This document shows positions 50,179 to 59,219 of a stretch of DNA of 64,000 bases, one piece after another; positions within the stretch are counted from its first letter, which is position 1, and the number at the start of each line of letters is the position of its first letter. Both the position numbers and the translations under genes were made by a program. Below the pieces are notes generated by a model, which searched no databases, was not told the origin of the DNA, and saw nothing but the letters and a program-made list of their open reading frames with translations. Source of the stretch: Acidovorax sp. HDW3 (GTDB taxonomy: Bacteria; Pseudomonadota; Gammaproteobacteria; Burkholderiales; Burkholderiaceae_C); assembly GCF_011303755.1 (NCBI RefSeq), contig NZ_CP049885.1, forward strand, positions 912,001 to 976,000, read 5' to 3'.

Positions 50179-50681
50179 GCGCTGCGGTGGTGACGGTGCG
50201 CGCGGTCGATTACGCCAACCCGCGCGACGCCGCAGCCCTGGTGGCGCTGCTCGACGCCTACGCCAGCGACCCTGCCGGCGGTGGCGAGCCGCTGGCGCCT
50301 GCCGTCAAGGCGCAGCTGCCATCGGCCCTGGCCCAGCGCGCGGGGGCGTTCAGCGTCATCGCCTGGGCGCAGGCGCCCGATGGGAGCGAGCAGGCCGTGG
50401 GCCTGGTCAACTGCTTTGAGGGGTTCTCCACCTTCGCCTGCCTGCCGCTGGTGAACGTGCATGACGTGGCCGTGCTGCCCGCCTGGCGCGGCCAGCGCGT
50501 GGCGCAGCAGATGCTGGCGGCGGTGGAGGCAACGGCGCGTGCGCGCGGCGCCTGCAAGCTGACGCTGGAGGTGCTGCAGGGCAACGCCCCGGCGCTGCGC
50601 ACCTACACGCGCGAAGGCTTTGTCGCCTACGCCCTGGACCCCGCGTGGGGGCAGGCCCAGTTGATGCAGAAATTGCTATGA
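50175..50681 (+). CDS. GNAT-family acetyltransferase
   Basis: A 168-residue GCN5-related acyltransferase. The acetyl-CoA binding core is [29 protein letters not shown] (about residues 93-121), with a following strand [22 protein letters not shown]. The substrate is unknown. It is translationally coupled to glmM (ATGA), though glmU, not glmM, needs acetyltransfer, so this is probably chance linkage. The stop lies inside a half-copy of the dispersed repeat. Confidence 0.85.
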   Translation: MSAAVVTVRAVDYANPRDAAALVALLDAYASDPAGGGEPLAPAVKAQLPSALAQRAGAFSVIAWAQAPDGSEQAVGLVNCFEGFSTFACLPLVNVHDVAVLPAWRGQRVAQQMLAAVEATARARGACKLTLEVLQGNAPALRTYTREGFVAYALDPAWGQAQLMQKLL

Positions 50682-50712
50682 ATTAGATAGCTGCTCGCGC
50701 TGTATTTAAGCG
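50681..50712. repeat. half-copy of dispersed repeat between two convergent stops
   Basis: ATTAGATAGCTGCTCGCGCT followed by GTATTTAAGCGCGC. On the minus strand it reads AGCGCGAGCAGCTATCTAAT. It fills the whole 24-base gap between the GNAT stop (50681) and the stop of the GGDEF-EAL gene (50706). Confidence 0.75.
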
Positions 50713-52916
50713 CGCTGCAGCAGGAATTGTTCAATATCCGAGGGCGCACGCGGGGGGCTGAAGAAGTAGCCCTGCACGCCCTCGCAACCTTCTGCTGCGA
50801 GGAAGTCCAGCTGCGCCTGGGTTTCCACGCCCTCGGCCATGGTTTGCAGGCCCAGGGCCTGCGCCATGCGGATGATGGCGCTGACCATGGCGCGGTCGTT
50901 GTCGTCGTGCTCCAGGTCGCGCACGAACGATTGGTCGATCTTGAGCTTGTACAGCTGGAAGTTCTTGAGCTGGCTGAGCGACGAGTAGCCAGTGCCGAAA
51001 TCATCCATCGACAGGCGCACGCCGCGCGCGCACAGCTGCTGCATGGTGGCCATGGCAGCGCGCGGGTCGCTCACGGCCACGCCCTCGGTCAGCTCCAGCT
51101 CCAGCGCGCCTGGCGGCAGGCCCGCTTCGGCCACCAGGCGGCCCACCAGCTCGGGCAGCTGCGGCTGGTGAAACTGCACGGCCGACAGGTTGACCGCCAC
51201 CTTCAGGTGCACCAGTCCCTGGGCACGCCAGGCTTGCAGCTGCGCCAGCGCCTGGCGCAGCACCCACTCGCCAATGGGCAGGATCAGGCCGCTGTCCTCG
51301 GCCACGGGTATGAATTCGGCCGGGGAGATGGTGCCCAGCTCGGGGTGCTGCCAGCGCAGCAACGCCTCGACGCAGCGCACCTGGCCGCTGGCCAGGTCGA
51401 TCTGCGGCTGGTAATGCAGCTGCAGCTGAGCGCGTTCAAGGGCGCGGCGCAGGGCGTTTTCCAGCTGCAGCGCGCGCTTGGCCTGCGCCTGCAGCTCGGG
51501 CGTGAAGAAGCGAAAGGTGTTGCGCCCGTCGCGCTTGGCGCGGTACATGGCGACGTCGGCACTTTGGATCAGGCTGTCGAAGTCTTCGCCATCGCGCGGG
51601 TACAGGGCGATGCCCATGGAGGGCGCGGTGGTCAGCTCGTGGTGGCCGATCTGGTAGGGGCGGCGAAAGGCTTCGAGCAGCTTGCCAGCCACGCGCTGCG
51701 CACCGCGTTCGTCGGCGCCGGGCAGCAGCAGCACGAATTCGTCGCCGCCCAGGCGCGCCACGGTGTCGTACTCGCGCACCACGGCGCGCAGGCGCTTGCC
51801 GATCTGGATCAACAGCGCGTCGCCGACGCGGTGCCCGAGCGAATCGTTGACGTGTTTGAAATGGTCCAGGTCGAGGAACAGCACCGCCGCCGGGGCGCCA
51901 AAGCGCTGTGCCTCGGCAATCGCCTGGCGGCCACGTGCGGCCAGCAACATGCGGTTGGGCAGGCTGGTCAGCGCGTCGTAATGCGCCAGCCAGTGGATGC
52001 GCTCCTGGTCTTGCTTGCGCTCCTCGATTTCGTGGTGCAGGTTGCGCACCGTCTCGTGCAGCTCGCGCGTGCGCTCTTGCACCAGTTGTTCGAGCTTTTC
52101 GTGCGCGCGCGCCAGGGCTTGCTCGGCGCGTTTGTGCTCGGTCACGTCCATGGCGATCCAGACGGAGCCCTGGGCGCTGAGCATCTTGCTGCGCACTTCG
52201 CAGGTGATCAGCTGGCCATCTTTGCGCCGCATGGTCAGCTCGCCGGCAAAGGCTTGGCCCTGTGCCAGCGGGGTGTAGCAGGCGGCGCCGGCGGCTTCCC
52301 AGGCGGCATCGTTTTCGTACCAGATGCGCGAGGATGCGCCCTGCAGCTCGCCGCTGGCGTAACCGAGCATGAGCTCGAAATGGTGGTTGCAGTGCGTCAG
52401 GCGGCGCTCGCTTAGAAAGACAATGCCGACCATGGCGTGGTCGAACAGGGCCTGCTTTTCCTGCTGCATGGTTTCGAGCAGGGCGCGGGTCTGCTTGTGC
52501 GCGTCGATGTCGTCCACCGTCCAGATCGAACCCTCGTCGCTGTTGTGCGGGTTGATCAGGCGGCCAGTGAGGCTGGTCCAGAAAACGTCGCCGTTGCGCC
52601 GGCGCATCTGGCGTTCGCAGCGAAAGGTCTGGCCCTCGGTCAGCGTGGTATAGGCCATGCGCCCGAGGGCGCGAAACGCCTCCGGGCTGGGGTGCAGGCT
52701 CTCGCTGCTGCGCCCGAGCAGCTCGGCGGCGTCCGCGTAGCCAAAAATTTCGGCGTAGCGTTGGTTGCAGTGCACCACCTGGCGCTGGCGAATGAAAACG
52801 ATGCCCACCCCGGCGCTATCGAGCAGGGTTTGCTGCTCACGCAGGGTGCGTTGCAAGGGGGAGTCGGTTTCCAGGGTGGCGGCCAGCAGGGCCGACACGG
52901 TGGCGGGGGAGGACAT
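50706..52916 (-). CDS. PAS-PAS-GGDEF-EAL cyclic-di-GMP protein
   Basis: A 736-residue protein from ATG 52916 (MSSPATVSALL). The open frame extends 53 codons further up, and no start has a clear ribosome site. Two PAS domains (about 28-140 and 155-265) are followed by a coiled-coil linker. The GGDEF domain has the active motif RLGGDEFVLLL. The EAL domain has EALLRW, NLSAVQFHQ, DDFGTGYSSL and KIDQSFVRDL. Both catalytic signatures look intact, so it could make and degrade c-di-GMP. There is no membrane segment, so it is probably cytoplasmic, sensing through PAS. Confidence 0.93.
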   Translation of the reverse strand: MSSPATVSALLAATLETDSPLQRTLREQQTLLDSAGVGIVFIRQRQVVHCNQRYAEIFGYADAAELLGRSSESLHPSPEAFRALGRMAYTTLTEGQTFRCERQMRRRNGDVFWTSLTGRLINPHNSDEGSIWTVDDIDAHKQTRALLETMQQEKQALFDHAMVGIVFLSERRLTHCNHHFELMLGYASGELQGASSRIWYENDAAWEAAGAACYTPLAQGQAFAGELTMRRKDGQLITCEVRSKMLSAQGSVWIAMDVTEHKRAEQALARAHEKLEQLVQERTRELHETVRNLHHEIEERKQDQERIHWLAHYDALTSLPNRMLLAARGRQAIAEAQRFGAPAAVLFLDLDHFKHVNDSLGHRVGDALLIQIGKRLRAVVREYDTVARLGGDEFVLLLPGADERGAQRVAGKLLEAFRRPYQIGHHELTTAPSMGIALYPRDGEDFDSLIQSADVAMYRAKRDGRNTFRFFTPELQAQAKRALQLENALRRALERAQLQLHYQPQIDLASGQVRCVEALLRWQHPELGTISPAEFIPVAEDSGLILPIGEWVLRQALAQLQAWRAQGLVHLKVAVNLSAVQFHQPQLPELVGRLVAEAGLPPGALELELTEGVAVSDPRAAMATMQQLCARGVRLSMDDFGTGYSSLSQLKNFQLYKLKIDQSFVRDLEHDDNDRAMVSAIIRMAQALGLQTMAEGVETQAQLDFLAAEGCEGVQGYFFSPPRAPSDIEQFLLQRA

Positions 52917-52981
52917 AGAGGAAGTTATATCCGATGCAAATGCAATAGTTGATTCAAATTGTAGTTGATGCCAAAAAGCCA

Positions 52982-53000
52982 CCGTCACGGTCTTGTCATG
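52982..53000 (+). promoter_or_regulatory. PHO-box-like site upstream of the OlsB-like gene
   Basis: CCGTCACGGTCTTGTCATG has the 7-4-7 PhoB arrangement (CTGTCAT-N4-CTGTCAT), matching about 5 of 7 and 6 of 7 positions. It lies 50 bases before the acyltransferase start. It is weaker than the site at 53931, but its target fits phosphate starvation. Confidence 0.5.
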
Positions 53001-53052
53001 GCTGCAGCCCAGAGTGGGGCCACGGCCCACCGGTCGCACGAAAGGTATCGCC

Positions 53053-53895
53053 ATGAAAGAGTTGCCCTCTCCCACCCTGCCGCTGTCGCCCCTGTCATCC
53101 CTGCCGTCTTTGCCTCGGGGGTCACTTCACCGCCCTGGCCTGGGCCTGGGTGCGCAGCCGTCTGCCAGGACGGGTCTGGAGATAGCCTGGGCACGCCACC
53201 AAGATGAGGTGCGCGCCGCCCAGCGGCTGCGCTATGCGGTCTTTGTGCAGGAAATGGGCGCGCGCTTGCCGATCACCGTGCCCGGGCACGACATCGACCT
53301 GTTCGACGATTATTGCGAGCACCTGCTGGTGCGCGAGCAGGCCAGCGGCGAGGTCATTGGCACCTACCGCGTGCTCACGCCGGCGCAGGCGCGGCGCATA
53401 GGCAGCACCTACAGCGATCTCGAATTCGACCTGACGCGCCTGCGCGCACTGCGCCCGCGCATGGTCGAGCTCGGTCGCAGCTGCGTGCACGCCGAGCACC
53501 GCCATGGCGGCGTGGTGCTGGCGCTGTGGGGCGCGCTGGCGGACTTCATGGTCAACAACGGCCTGGACACCATGATCGGCTGCGCCAGCATCCCGATGCT
53601 GCACAACGGCCTGGTCAGCGGCGACGTGGCCGCCAGCATCTGGCAGCAGCTGCGCCAGAGCCACCTGGCACCCATCGAGTACCAGGTGTTCCCGCGCCTG
53701 GCGCTGCCGGTGCAGCAGCTCGATGGTTCGCTCAGCGTTGAGCCGCCGGCGCTCATCAAGGGCTACCTGCGCCTGGGTGCGCGCGTGCTCGGAGCGCCGG
53801 CGTGGGACCCGGATTTCAACACCGCCGACCTGCCCATGTTCATGCGCATGGCCGATCTGCCCGCGCGCTACCGGCGGCATTTTTTGGGAAAGTAA
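53053..53895 (+). CDS. OlsB-like N-acyltransferase (ornithine lipid type)
   Basis: A 280-residue GNAT-fold acyltransferase. ATG 53053 has AAAGG 8 bases upstream. After a Pro/Ser/Leu-rich N-terminus (about 40 residues), the conserved core reads RLRYAVFVQEMGARLP, DYCEHLLVRE, GTYRVLTP, YSDLEFDL, VELGRSCVHAEHRHG and MIGCASIPM. These blocks match OlsB, which joins 3-hydroxyacyl chains to ornithine as the first step of phosphate-free ornithine lipids. No olsA-like gene is next to it. FeeM-type N-acyl amino acid synthase is an alternative. The predicted PHO box upstream and neighbouring ppk support a phosphate-starvation role. Confidence 0.75.
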   Translation: MKELPSPTLPLSPLSSLPSLPRGSLHRPGLGLGAQPSARTGLEIAWARHQDEVRAAQRLRYAVFVQEMGARLPITVPGHDIDLFDDYCEHLLVREQASGEVIGTYRVLTPAQARRIGSTYSDLEFDLTRLRALRPRMVELGRSCVHAEHRHGGVVLALWGALADFMVNNGLDTMIGCASIPMLHNGLVSGDVAASIWQQLRQSHLAPIEYQVFPRLALPVQQLDGSLSVEPPALIKGYLRLGARVLGAPAWDPDFNTADLPMFMRMADLPARYRRHFLGK

Positions 53896-53930
53896 TGACA
53901 GTTGTGCGACCCGCATGTGTCTGTCATCAA

Positions 53931-53949
53931 GTTGTCATTTGTGGTTTTG
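53931..53949 (+). promoter_or_regulatory. PHO box upstream of ppk
   Basis: CTGTCATCAAGTTGTCATT, with the first half CTGTCAT perfect, four-base spacer and second half TTGTCAT (one mismatch). It lies 35 bases before the ppk ATG, where PhoB would activate. It is predicted by eye against the consensus CTGTCAT-N4-CTGTCAT. Confidence 0.75.
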
Positions 53950-53983
53950 ATACTGCGCAGCTTGCCCACTGTCCTTGTTTGCC

Positions 53984-56161
53984 ATGTCGTCCTTGACCCC
54001 TGTGTTGGCCGAGCCTCTGGTGCCGGCTGTTGCGGCCCCTGTGGCTGAATCTGCGCCTGTTGTCCTGCCCTCTCTGGAGCTGGCGCGCACGCCCTTGCTC
54101 GACCGCGATCACAGCATTTTGGCGTTCAACGAGCGGGTGTTTGACTGGGCGCAGCGCAGCGACGTGCCCTTGCTCGAACGTCTGCGCTATCTGTGCATCG
54201 TCTCTTCCAATCTGGATGAATTTTTTGAGGTGCGCGCCGCCGCCCATTTGACGGCGCTGCCCGAGGGCCCTGCCGAAGGCGGTGCCCAGGGCAGCGATAG
54301 CACACCAGCGCAGCTGCAGGCCTTGATGGCTGCTGCGCAAGACCTGGTGGCGCGCCAATACCGGCTCTACAACGAGGTGCTGGCGCCGGCGCTGGCGCGC
54401 GAGGGGCTGCGCATCGTCTCGCACGGCCAGCGCACGGGCGAGCAGCGGCGCTGGGTGCAGGAGTATTTCGCGCGCGAGGTGCGCCCGCTTTTGATCCCGG
54501 TGGGGCTCGATCCGGCCCACCCCTTTCCCATGGTGGCCAACAAGTCGCTCAATTTCATCGTGCGCCTCAAGGGCCAGGATGCCTTTGGCCGCGCCAACGA
54601 GATCGCCATCGTGCGCGTGCCGCGTGCGCTGCCGCGTGTGATCCGTATGCCCGCACGCGTGGCGCCCAAAGAATCGCTGTTTGTGCTGCTCTCTAGCGTC
54701 ATCCGCGCGCACCTGGCGGATTTGTTCCCGGGGCGCGAGGTGGCGGAGTTCTCGCAGTTTCGGGTCACGCGCCACTCGGAGCTGGCGGTCGATGAGGACG
54801 ATGTGCGCAACCTGCGCACCGCCTTGCGCCAGGGCCTGCAGCAGCGCCACTACGGCCAGGCCGTGCGCCTGGAGGTGTCGGCCAGTTGCACGCGGTTTTT
54901 GTCAGATTTTTTGCAGGCCCAGTTTGCCCTGCCGGCGCAGGCGGTGTTTCGCGTGCATGGGCCGGTGAACCTGGTGAGGCTGGGGCAGCTCGTGGATTTG
55001 GCCGAACGCCCTGGTCTGCTGTTTGCCCCCTGGCTCGGCGCCTGGCCGCAGGACTTGGCGCCGCAAGGCCAGTCCATCCTGGCGCAGATGCGCCAGCGCG
55101 ACCTGTTGCTGCACCACCCGTTCGAGCGTTTTGATGCCGTCATCGCCTTTTTGCGCGAGGCGGTGTACGACCCCGACGTGCTCGTCATCAAGCAAACCAT
55201 TTACCGCACCGGCGCCGACTCCGAGCTCATGGAGTTGCTGCGCGAGGCCGTGCGCCGGGGCAAGGAGGTCATGGCCGTGGTGGAGCTGAAGGCGCGCTTT
55301 GACGAAGAGGCCAACATCAACTGGGCCGAGGCGCTCGAAGCCCTGGGCGCGCAGGTGGTGTACGGCGTCGTCGGCCTCAAGACGCACGCCAAGATGCTGC
55401 TCGTCACGCGCCGCGAAGGCCGCAGCCTGCGCCGCTACGGCCACCTTTCAACTGGCAACTACAACCCGCGCACCGCGCGCCTGTACACCGACCTGGGCCT
55501 GCTCACCTGCAACGAGGAGCTGACGGCCGACATGGACGGCGTCTTTAGCCACCTGGCAAGCCAGAACCGCCCGCCCAAGCTGCACCAGCTCATGCTGGCG
55601 CCGTTTTACCTGCAGCAGTGCATGGTGGAAAAAATCGCCCAGGTGGGCCAGGCGGCCCAGGCCGGGCAGTACGCGCGCATCGTGCTCAAGATGAACGCCC
55701 TGACCGACGAGCGGCTCATCTGCGCCCTGCTGCAGGCGGGCCAGCAGGGTGCGCGCATCGACCTCATCGTGCGCGGTGCCTGCATGTTGCCGGCGCAGCT
55801 GCCGGGGGTGAGCGAGAACATCCGCGTGCGCTCGGTCATTGGCCGCTTTCTGGAGCACACGCGGGTGTTTTACTTTGGCGCCGGCGAGCAGCAGGATTTG
55901 TACCTGTCGAGCGCCGACTGGATGAACCGCAACATGCTGCGCCGCGTCGAACTGGCCTGGCCCATCCACGACGCGCAGCTGCGCCAGCGCATCATCGACG
56001 AATGCCTGGTGGCCTACCTGCACGATGAGCGCGGCGCCTGGAGCTTGCAGCCGGGTGGCCAGTACAGCCCGCCGCCCGCACCGACCGACGGCAAGGGGGC
56101 GCAAAAAGCCCTCATGCAGCGCTACAGCAGCGCCACCCCAGCACGCAAGAAGCAACGATGA
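53984..56161 (+). CDS. ppk: polyphosphate kinase 1
   Basis: A 725-residue PPK1 that polymerises the gamma-phosphate of ATP into polyphosphate. The start is taken at ATG 53984 (MSSLTPVLAEPLVPA); TTG 53975 is possible. After a 40-residue Ala/Pro extension the N-terminal domain begins SILAFNERVFDWAQ. The head domain has SSNLDEFFEVRAA. The C-terminal PLD-like domains carry the autophosphorylated His in GLKTHAKMLLV and the second His region GHLSTGNYNPRTARLYTD. It is preceded by a PHO box and followed, with overlap, by sixA. Confidence 0.96.
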   Translation: MSSLTPVLAEPLVPAVAAPVAESAPVVLPSLELARTPLLDRDHSILAFNERVFDWAQRSDVPLLERLRYLCIVSSNLDEFFEVRAAAHLTALPEGPAEGGAQGSDSTPAQLQALMAAAQDLVARQYRLYNEVLAPALAREGLRIVSHGQRTGEQRRWVQEYFAREVRPLLIPVGLDPAHPFPMVANKSLNFIVRLKGQDAFGRANEIAIVRVPRALPRVIRMPARVAPKESLFVLLSSVIRAHLADLFPGREVAEFSQFRVTRHSELAVDEDDVRNLRTALRQGLQQRHYGQAVRLEVSASCTRFLSDFLQAQFALPAQAVFRVHGPVNLVRLGQLVDLAERPGLLFAPWLGAWPQDLAPQGQSILAQMRQRDLLLHHPFERFDAVIAFLREAVYDPDVLVIKQTIYRTGADSELMELLREAVRRGKEVMAVVELKARFDEEANINWAEALEALGAQVVYGVVGLKTHAKMLLVTRREGRSLRRYGHLSTGNYNPRTARLYTDLGLLTCNEELTADMDGVFSHLASQNRPPKLHQLMLAPFYLQQCMVEKIAQVGQAAQAGQYARIVLKMNALTDERLICALLQAGQQGARIDLIVRGACMLPAQLPGVSENIRVRSVIGRFLEHTRVFYFGAGEQQDLYLSSADWMNRNMLRRVELAWPIHDAQLRQRIIDECLVAYLHDERGAWSLQPGGQYSPPPAPTDGKGAQKALMQRYSSATPARKKQR

Positions 56162-56622
56162 TGGATTTGATTTTGTGGCGCCACGCCGAGGCGCATGAGA
56201 ACACCGACGGTGGCGACGACCTGCTGCGCGCCCTCACGCCGCGCGGCGAAAAACAGGCCGCGCGCATGGCCGCCTGGCTCGATCGCCAGCTGCCGCAGGG
56301 CCTGCGCGTGCTCGCCAGCCCGGCGCTGCGCACCGAGCAGACGGCCCAGGCGCTGGGGCGCAAGTTCAAGCGCCGCGCCGAGCTGCTGCCCGGCGGCACG
56401 GCGGCCGAGCTGCTGGAGCTGGTGCAATGGCCACAGGCACGCGGCGCGGTGCTGGTCGTGGGCCACCAGCCGCAGCTCGGGCAGGTGGCGGCGCAGCTCT
56501 TGGGCATCACGGCGGGCGACTGCAGCATCCGCAAGGGCGCCCTGTGGTGGCTGCGCCAGCGCCAGCGCGAAGGCCACAGCGCCACGGTGCTGCTGGCAGC
56601 GCTCACGCCCGACCTGCTGTAG
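56158..56622 (+). CDS. sixA: phosphohistidine phosphatase SixA
   Basis: A 154-residue histidine-phosphatase-fold protein with the RH motif at residues 8-9 (LILWRHAEAH) and the second catalytic His in VVGHQPQLGQ. SixA removes phosphate from histidine phosphotransfer domains. It overlaps ppk (ATGA), whose product is itself phosphorylated on His, so a functional link is possible but is only inference. Either of two adjacent Met codons may start. Confidence 0.9.
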   Translation: MMDLILWRHAEAHENTDGGDDLLRALTPRGEKQAARMAAWLDRQLPQGLRVLASPALRTEQTAQALGRKFKRRAELLPGGTAAELLELVQWPQARGAVLVVGHQPQLGQVAAQLLGITAGDCSIRKGALWWLRQRQREGHSATVLLAALTPDLL

Positions 56623-56712
56623 CGCCGCCGCGCGCATCGCGCAGGTGACAGCGGGCGCCAGCGCTGCTGCCCACAATCGCCTTTGCTTTTTCAACCGCAA
56701 AGGGAGACACCC

Positions 56713-57504
56713 ATGGCACGCAGCGTGCAACAACTTTTTGACTTGACCGGCCAGAGCGCCCTCGTCACCGGCGGCTCGCGCGGCCTGGGCCTGCAGATGG
56801 CGCAGGCCCTGGGCGAGGCCGGCGCACGCGTGCTGCTGGTGGCGCGCAAGGCCGACGAGCTGGCCCAGGCCGTTGCTGCGCTGCAGGCGCAAGGCATTGC
56901 CGCCAGCAGCATCGCCGCCGATTGCGCCCGGGATGACGACATCGCCCGTCTGGCGCAGGCGGCGCTTGCTGAACTGGGCCAGGTGGACATCCTCATCAAC
57001 AACGCCGGCGCCACCTGGGGCGCACCGGCGGAGGATCACCCGGCCAGCGCCTGGGACAAGGTGATGGACCTGAACGTGCGCGGCTACTTTTTGCTGGCGC
57101 AGGCCATTGCCAAGGGCAGCATGATTGCGCGGCGCAGCGGCAGCATCATCAACGTCGCCTCCATCGCCGGCCTGGGCGGCAACCCGGTGGGCATGAAAAC
57201 CATTGCCTACAACACCTCCAAGGGCGCGGTGCTCAACTTCACGCGCGCGCTGGCGGGCGAGTGGGGGCCGTACGGCATCCGCGTCAACGCCATCTGCCCC
57301 GGCTTCTTCAAGACCAAGATGGCCAGCGGCATCATCGCCGCCCTGGGCGAGGACAAGATGGCCGCCAAGGCGCCGCTGGGCCGCCTGGGCGACGACGAAG
57401 ACTTGAAGGGTCTGGCGCTGCTGCTGGCCAGCCCGGCAGGCAAGCACATCACCGGCCAGTGGATGGCAGTTGATGGCGGCGTGAGCGCCCTGGTGGGTGC
57501 TTGA
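56713..57504 (+). CDS. short-chain dehydrogenase/reductase
   Basis: A 263-residue classical SDR starting MARSVQQLFDLTGQSALVTGG, with AGGGAG 8 bases upstream. The NAD(P) loop is TGGSRGLGLQ, then NNAGATWGAP, the catalytic Ser in NVASIAG and YNTSKGAVLNFTRALA with Tyr/Lys. The end DGGVSALVGA is as in 3-oxoacyl-ACP reductase and gluconate-5-dehydrogenase types. The substrate is unknown. A perfect copy of the dispersed repeat separates it from the next SDR gene. Confidence 0.88.
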   Translation: MARSVQQLFDLTGQSALVTGGSRGLGLQMAQALGEAGARVLLVARKADELAQAVAALQAQGIAASSIAADCARDDDIARLAQAALAELGQVDILINNAGATWGAPAEDHPASAWDKVMDLNVRGYFLLAQAIAKGSMIARRSGSIINVASIAGLGGNPVGMKTIAYNTSKGAVLNFTRALAGEWGPYGIRVNAICPGFFKTKMASGIIAALGEDKMAAKAPLGRLGDDEDLKGLALLLASPAGKHITGQWMAVDGGVSALVGA

Positions 57505-57510
57505 TTACGA

Positions 57511-57565
57511 TAAAAATCAGGCCCTAGCGCTTGCTGGATAAGCGCTAGCAGCTATCAAATAAGTA
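57511..57565. repeat. best-preserved copy of the dispersed palindromic repeat
   Basis: AAAAATCAGGCC, then the perfect inverted pair CTAGCGCTT (57524-57532) and AAGCGCTAG (57540-57548) around loop GCTGGAT, then CAGCTATCAAATAAGTAG. It serves as the reference for the family in this window. It lies between two SDR genes on the same strand. Confidence 0.9.
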
Positions 57566-57573
57566 GCATTGCC

Positions 57574-58473
57574 ATGATCGAGCATTTTCACGGCGCCACC
57601 GCCGTCATTACCGGTGCGGGCTCTGGCCTGGGCCTGGCCTGCGCCCGTGAGGCGGCCGAGCGCGGCATGAACCTGGTGCTGGCCGACGTGCAGGCCGACG
57701 CCTTGCAGGCTGCGGCCACCGAGTTGCGCGCCGCCGGCTGCACGGTGCTGGCGCAGACCGTGGACGTGGCCGATGCCCAGGCCATGGAGCGCTTTGCCGC
57801 TCAGGTGCAGCAGCACTGCGGCGCACCGCAACTGGTGCTCAACAACGCCGGTGTGGGCGCTGGCGGGCTGATCTGGGAAAACTCGTTGCAGGACTGGCAA
57901 TGGGTGCTGGGCGTGAATTTGTGGGGCGTGATCCACGGCGTGCGCCTGTTCACGCCCATGATGCTCGCCGCTGCCCAGGCCGACCCGGCCTGGCGCGGCC
58001 ACATCGTCAACACCGCCAGCATGGCCGGGCTGCTCAACGCCCCCAACCTGGGGGCCTACAACGTGACCAAGCACGCCGTCGTCAGCCTGAGCGAGACCCT
58101 GTACCAGGACCTGGCCCTGGTCAGCACCCAGGTCGGCGCCAGCGTGCTGTGCCCGTACTTCGTGCCCACGGCCATCGACCGCAGCGAACGCAACCGCCCG
58201 CAGGACGGCGCGGCCCCGCTCAGCCGCAGCCAGCAGGTCAACCAGGCCATGGTCAGCAAGGCCGTGGCCTCGGGCAAGGTCAGCGCCGAGGATGTGGCGC
58301 GCCAGGTGTTCGCCGCCGTTGCCAGCGGCCAGTTCTACATCTTCAGCCACCCACAGCTGCTCGCCGGCGTGCGCCAGCGCCTGGAGGATGTGCTGGCGGC
58401 GCGCAACCCGAGCGATCCTTTTGCCGATAAACCGGCCCTGGGGGTGCAGCTGCGGGGGGCGCTTAAGGGGTAG
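57574..58473 (+). CDS. SDR-family oxidoreductase
   Basis: A 299-residue classical SDR with a C-terminal extension. The cofactor loop is ITGAGSGLGLACA (about residues 12-24). NNAGVGAGG, the catalytic NTASMAG and YNVTKHAVVSLSE with Tyr/Lys follow. The extension ends in VLAARNPSDPFADKP. It is only distantly like the SDR upstream, so not a tandem duplicate. The substrate is not assigned. The start lies 9 bases after the dispersed repeat, whose right end may supply part of the leader. Confidence 0.87.
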   Translation: MIEHFHGATAVITGAGSGLGLACAREAAERGMNLVLADVQADALQAAATELRAAGCTVLAQTVDVADAQAMERFAAQVQQHCGAPQLVLNNAGVGAGGLIWENSLQDWQWVLGVNLWGVIHGVRLFTPMMLAAAQADPAWRGHIVNTASMAGLLNAPNLGAYNVTKHAVVSLSETLYQDLALVSTQVGASVLCPYFVPTAIDRSERNRPQDGAAPLSRSQQVNQAMVSKAVASGKVSAEDVARQVFAAVASGQFYIFSHPQLLAGVRQRLEDVLAARNPSDPFADKPALGVQLRGALKG

Positions 58474-58488
58474 TGCACCCTTGGGGTG

Positions 58489-59139
58489 TCAGGGGCGCTC
58501 GGTGGCCGCATCCGCTGCCGGCTCGGCCGCTTTCTCCTGTTCTGGCGCCGGCCGCACGAAGCGCACGAACAGCAGGGTGCTCCGGCCAAAGTCGGGGCTG
58601 GCCTCGGCGCTGCCGGTGTCCACGGCCCAGCCCTGGACGACGGAGAGCGCGCTCTCGCCCTGGCCGCCGCGTGCCACGTTGCCGTAGGCGTAGGGGTTGA
58701 CGCTGCCGGTGTTGACGTTGGCCGTGGCCGTCCAGTGCCAGCCGGCGGGCGCGTTGGGAAAGAGCTGCGGGTTGAGCGCCGGCGGCTGCGTGCTTTTATC
58801 GACCAGGCGGCGCAGCTCGGGCACGCGTGGCAGGCGCCAGCCCACGCCCTCGGCCTTCCAGCGCTGCACCGCCAGCGCCTGCGCCTGGGCGTGCGACAGC
58901 AGGCGGGGCTGGCCGCTGCAGCTGCTGCCCGTCCATTGCATTCCTTCGACGCAGCGCGGCCAGGCCAGGCGGGCGCGGGTGTCGATGACGAAGGCACCGT
59001 CGCTCGACGGCTGCAGGTGCGGCTGGGCCGGGGCCGCTGGCGTGCTGGGGGCTGCGGCCAGCACGGGCGGCATCTGGGCGCTGGCACTACTGCCGAGGCA
59101 GGCCAGGAGGACGATGCAGAAGGGGTGCAGACGGGGCAT
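58489..59139 (-). CDS. secreted DUF1566-type protein
   Basis: A 216-residue protein with a signal peptide (MPRLHPFCIVLLACLGSSASA, cleavage near residue 21) and a Pro/Ala linker. A DUF1566/Lcl-like domain follows: ARLAWPRCVEGMQW, then GVGWRLPRVPELRRLVD, LNPQLFPNAPAGWHWTAT and LLFVRFVRP. These C-type-lectin-like domains are exported and poorly characterised. It is convergent with the SDR gene and divergent from tex, sharing an 80-base intergenic region. Confidence 0.8.
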   Translation of the reverse strand: MPRLHPFCIVLLACLGSSASAQMPPVLAAAPSTPAAPAQPHLQPSSDGAFVIDTRARLAWPRCVEGMQWTGSSCSGQPRLLSHAQAQALAVQRWKAEGVGWRLPRVPELRRLVDKSTQPPALNPQLFPNAPAGWHWTATANVNTGSVNPYAYGNVARGGQGESALSVVQGWAVDTGSAEASPDFGRSTLLFVRFVRPAPEQEKAAEPAADAATERP

Positions 59140-59219
59140 GGCAGGCTCCTTGAGGTGGGGCGATTGTTGCCCAGAAAACCGCTGGGCCGCTATGGCACAC
59201 TCGCCGGCTTTCCTTGTAT

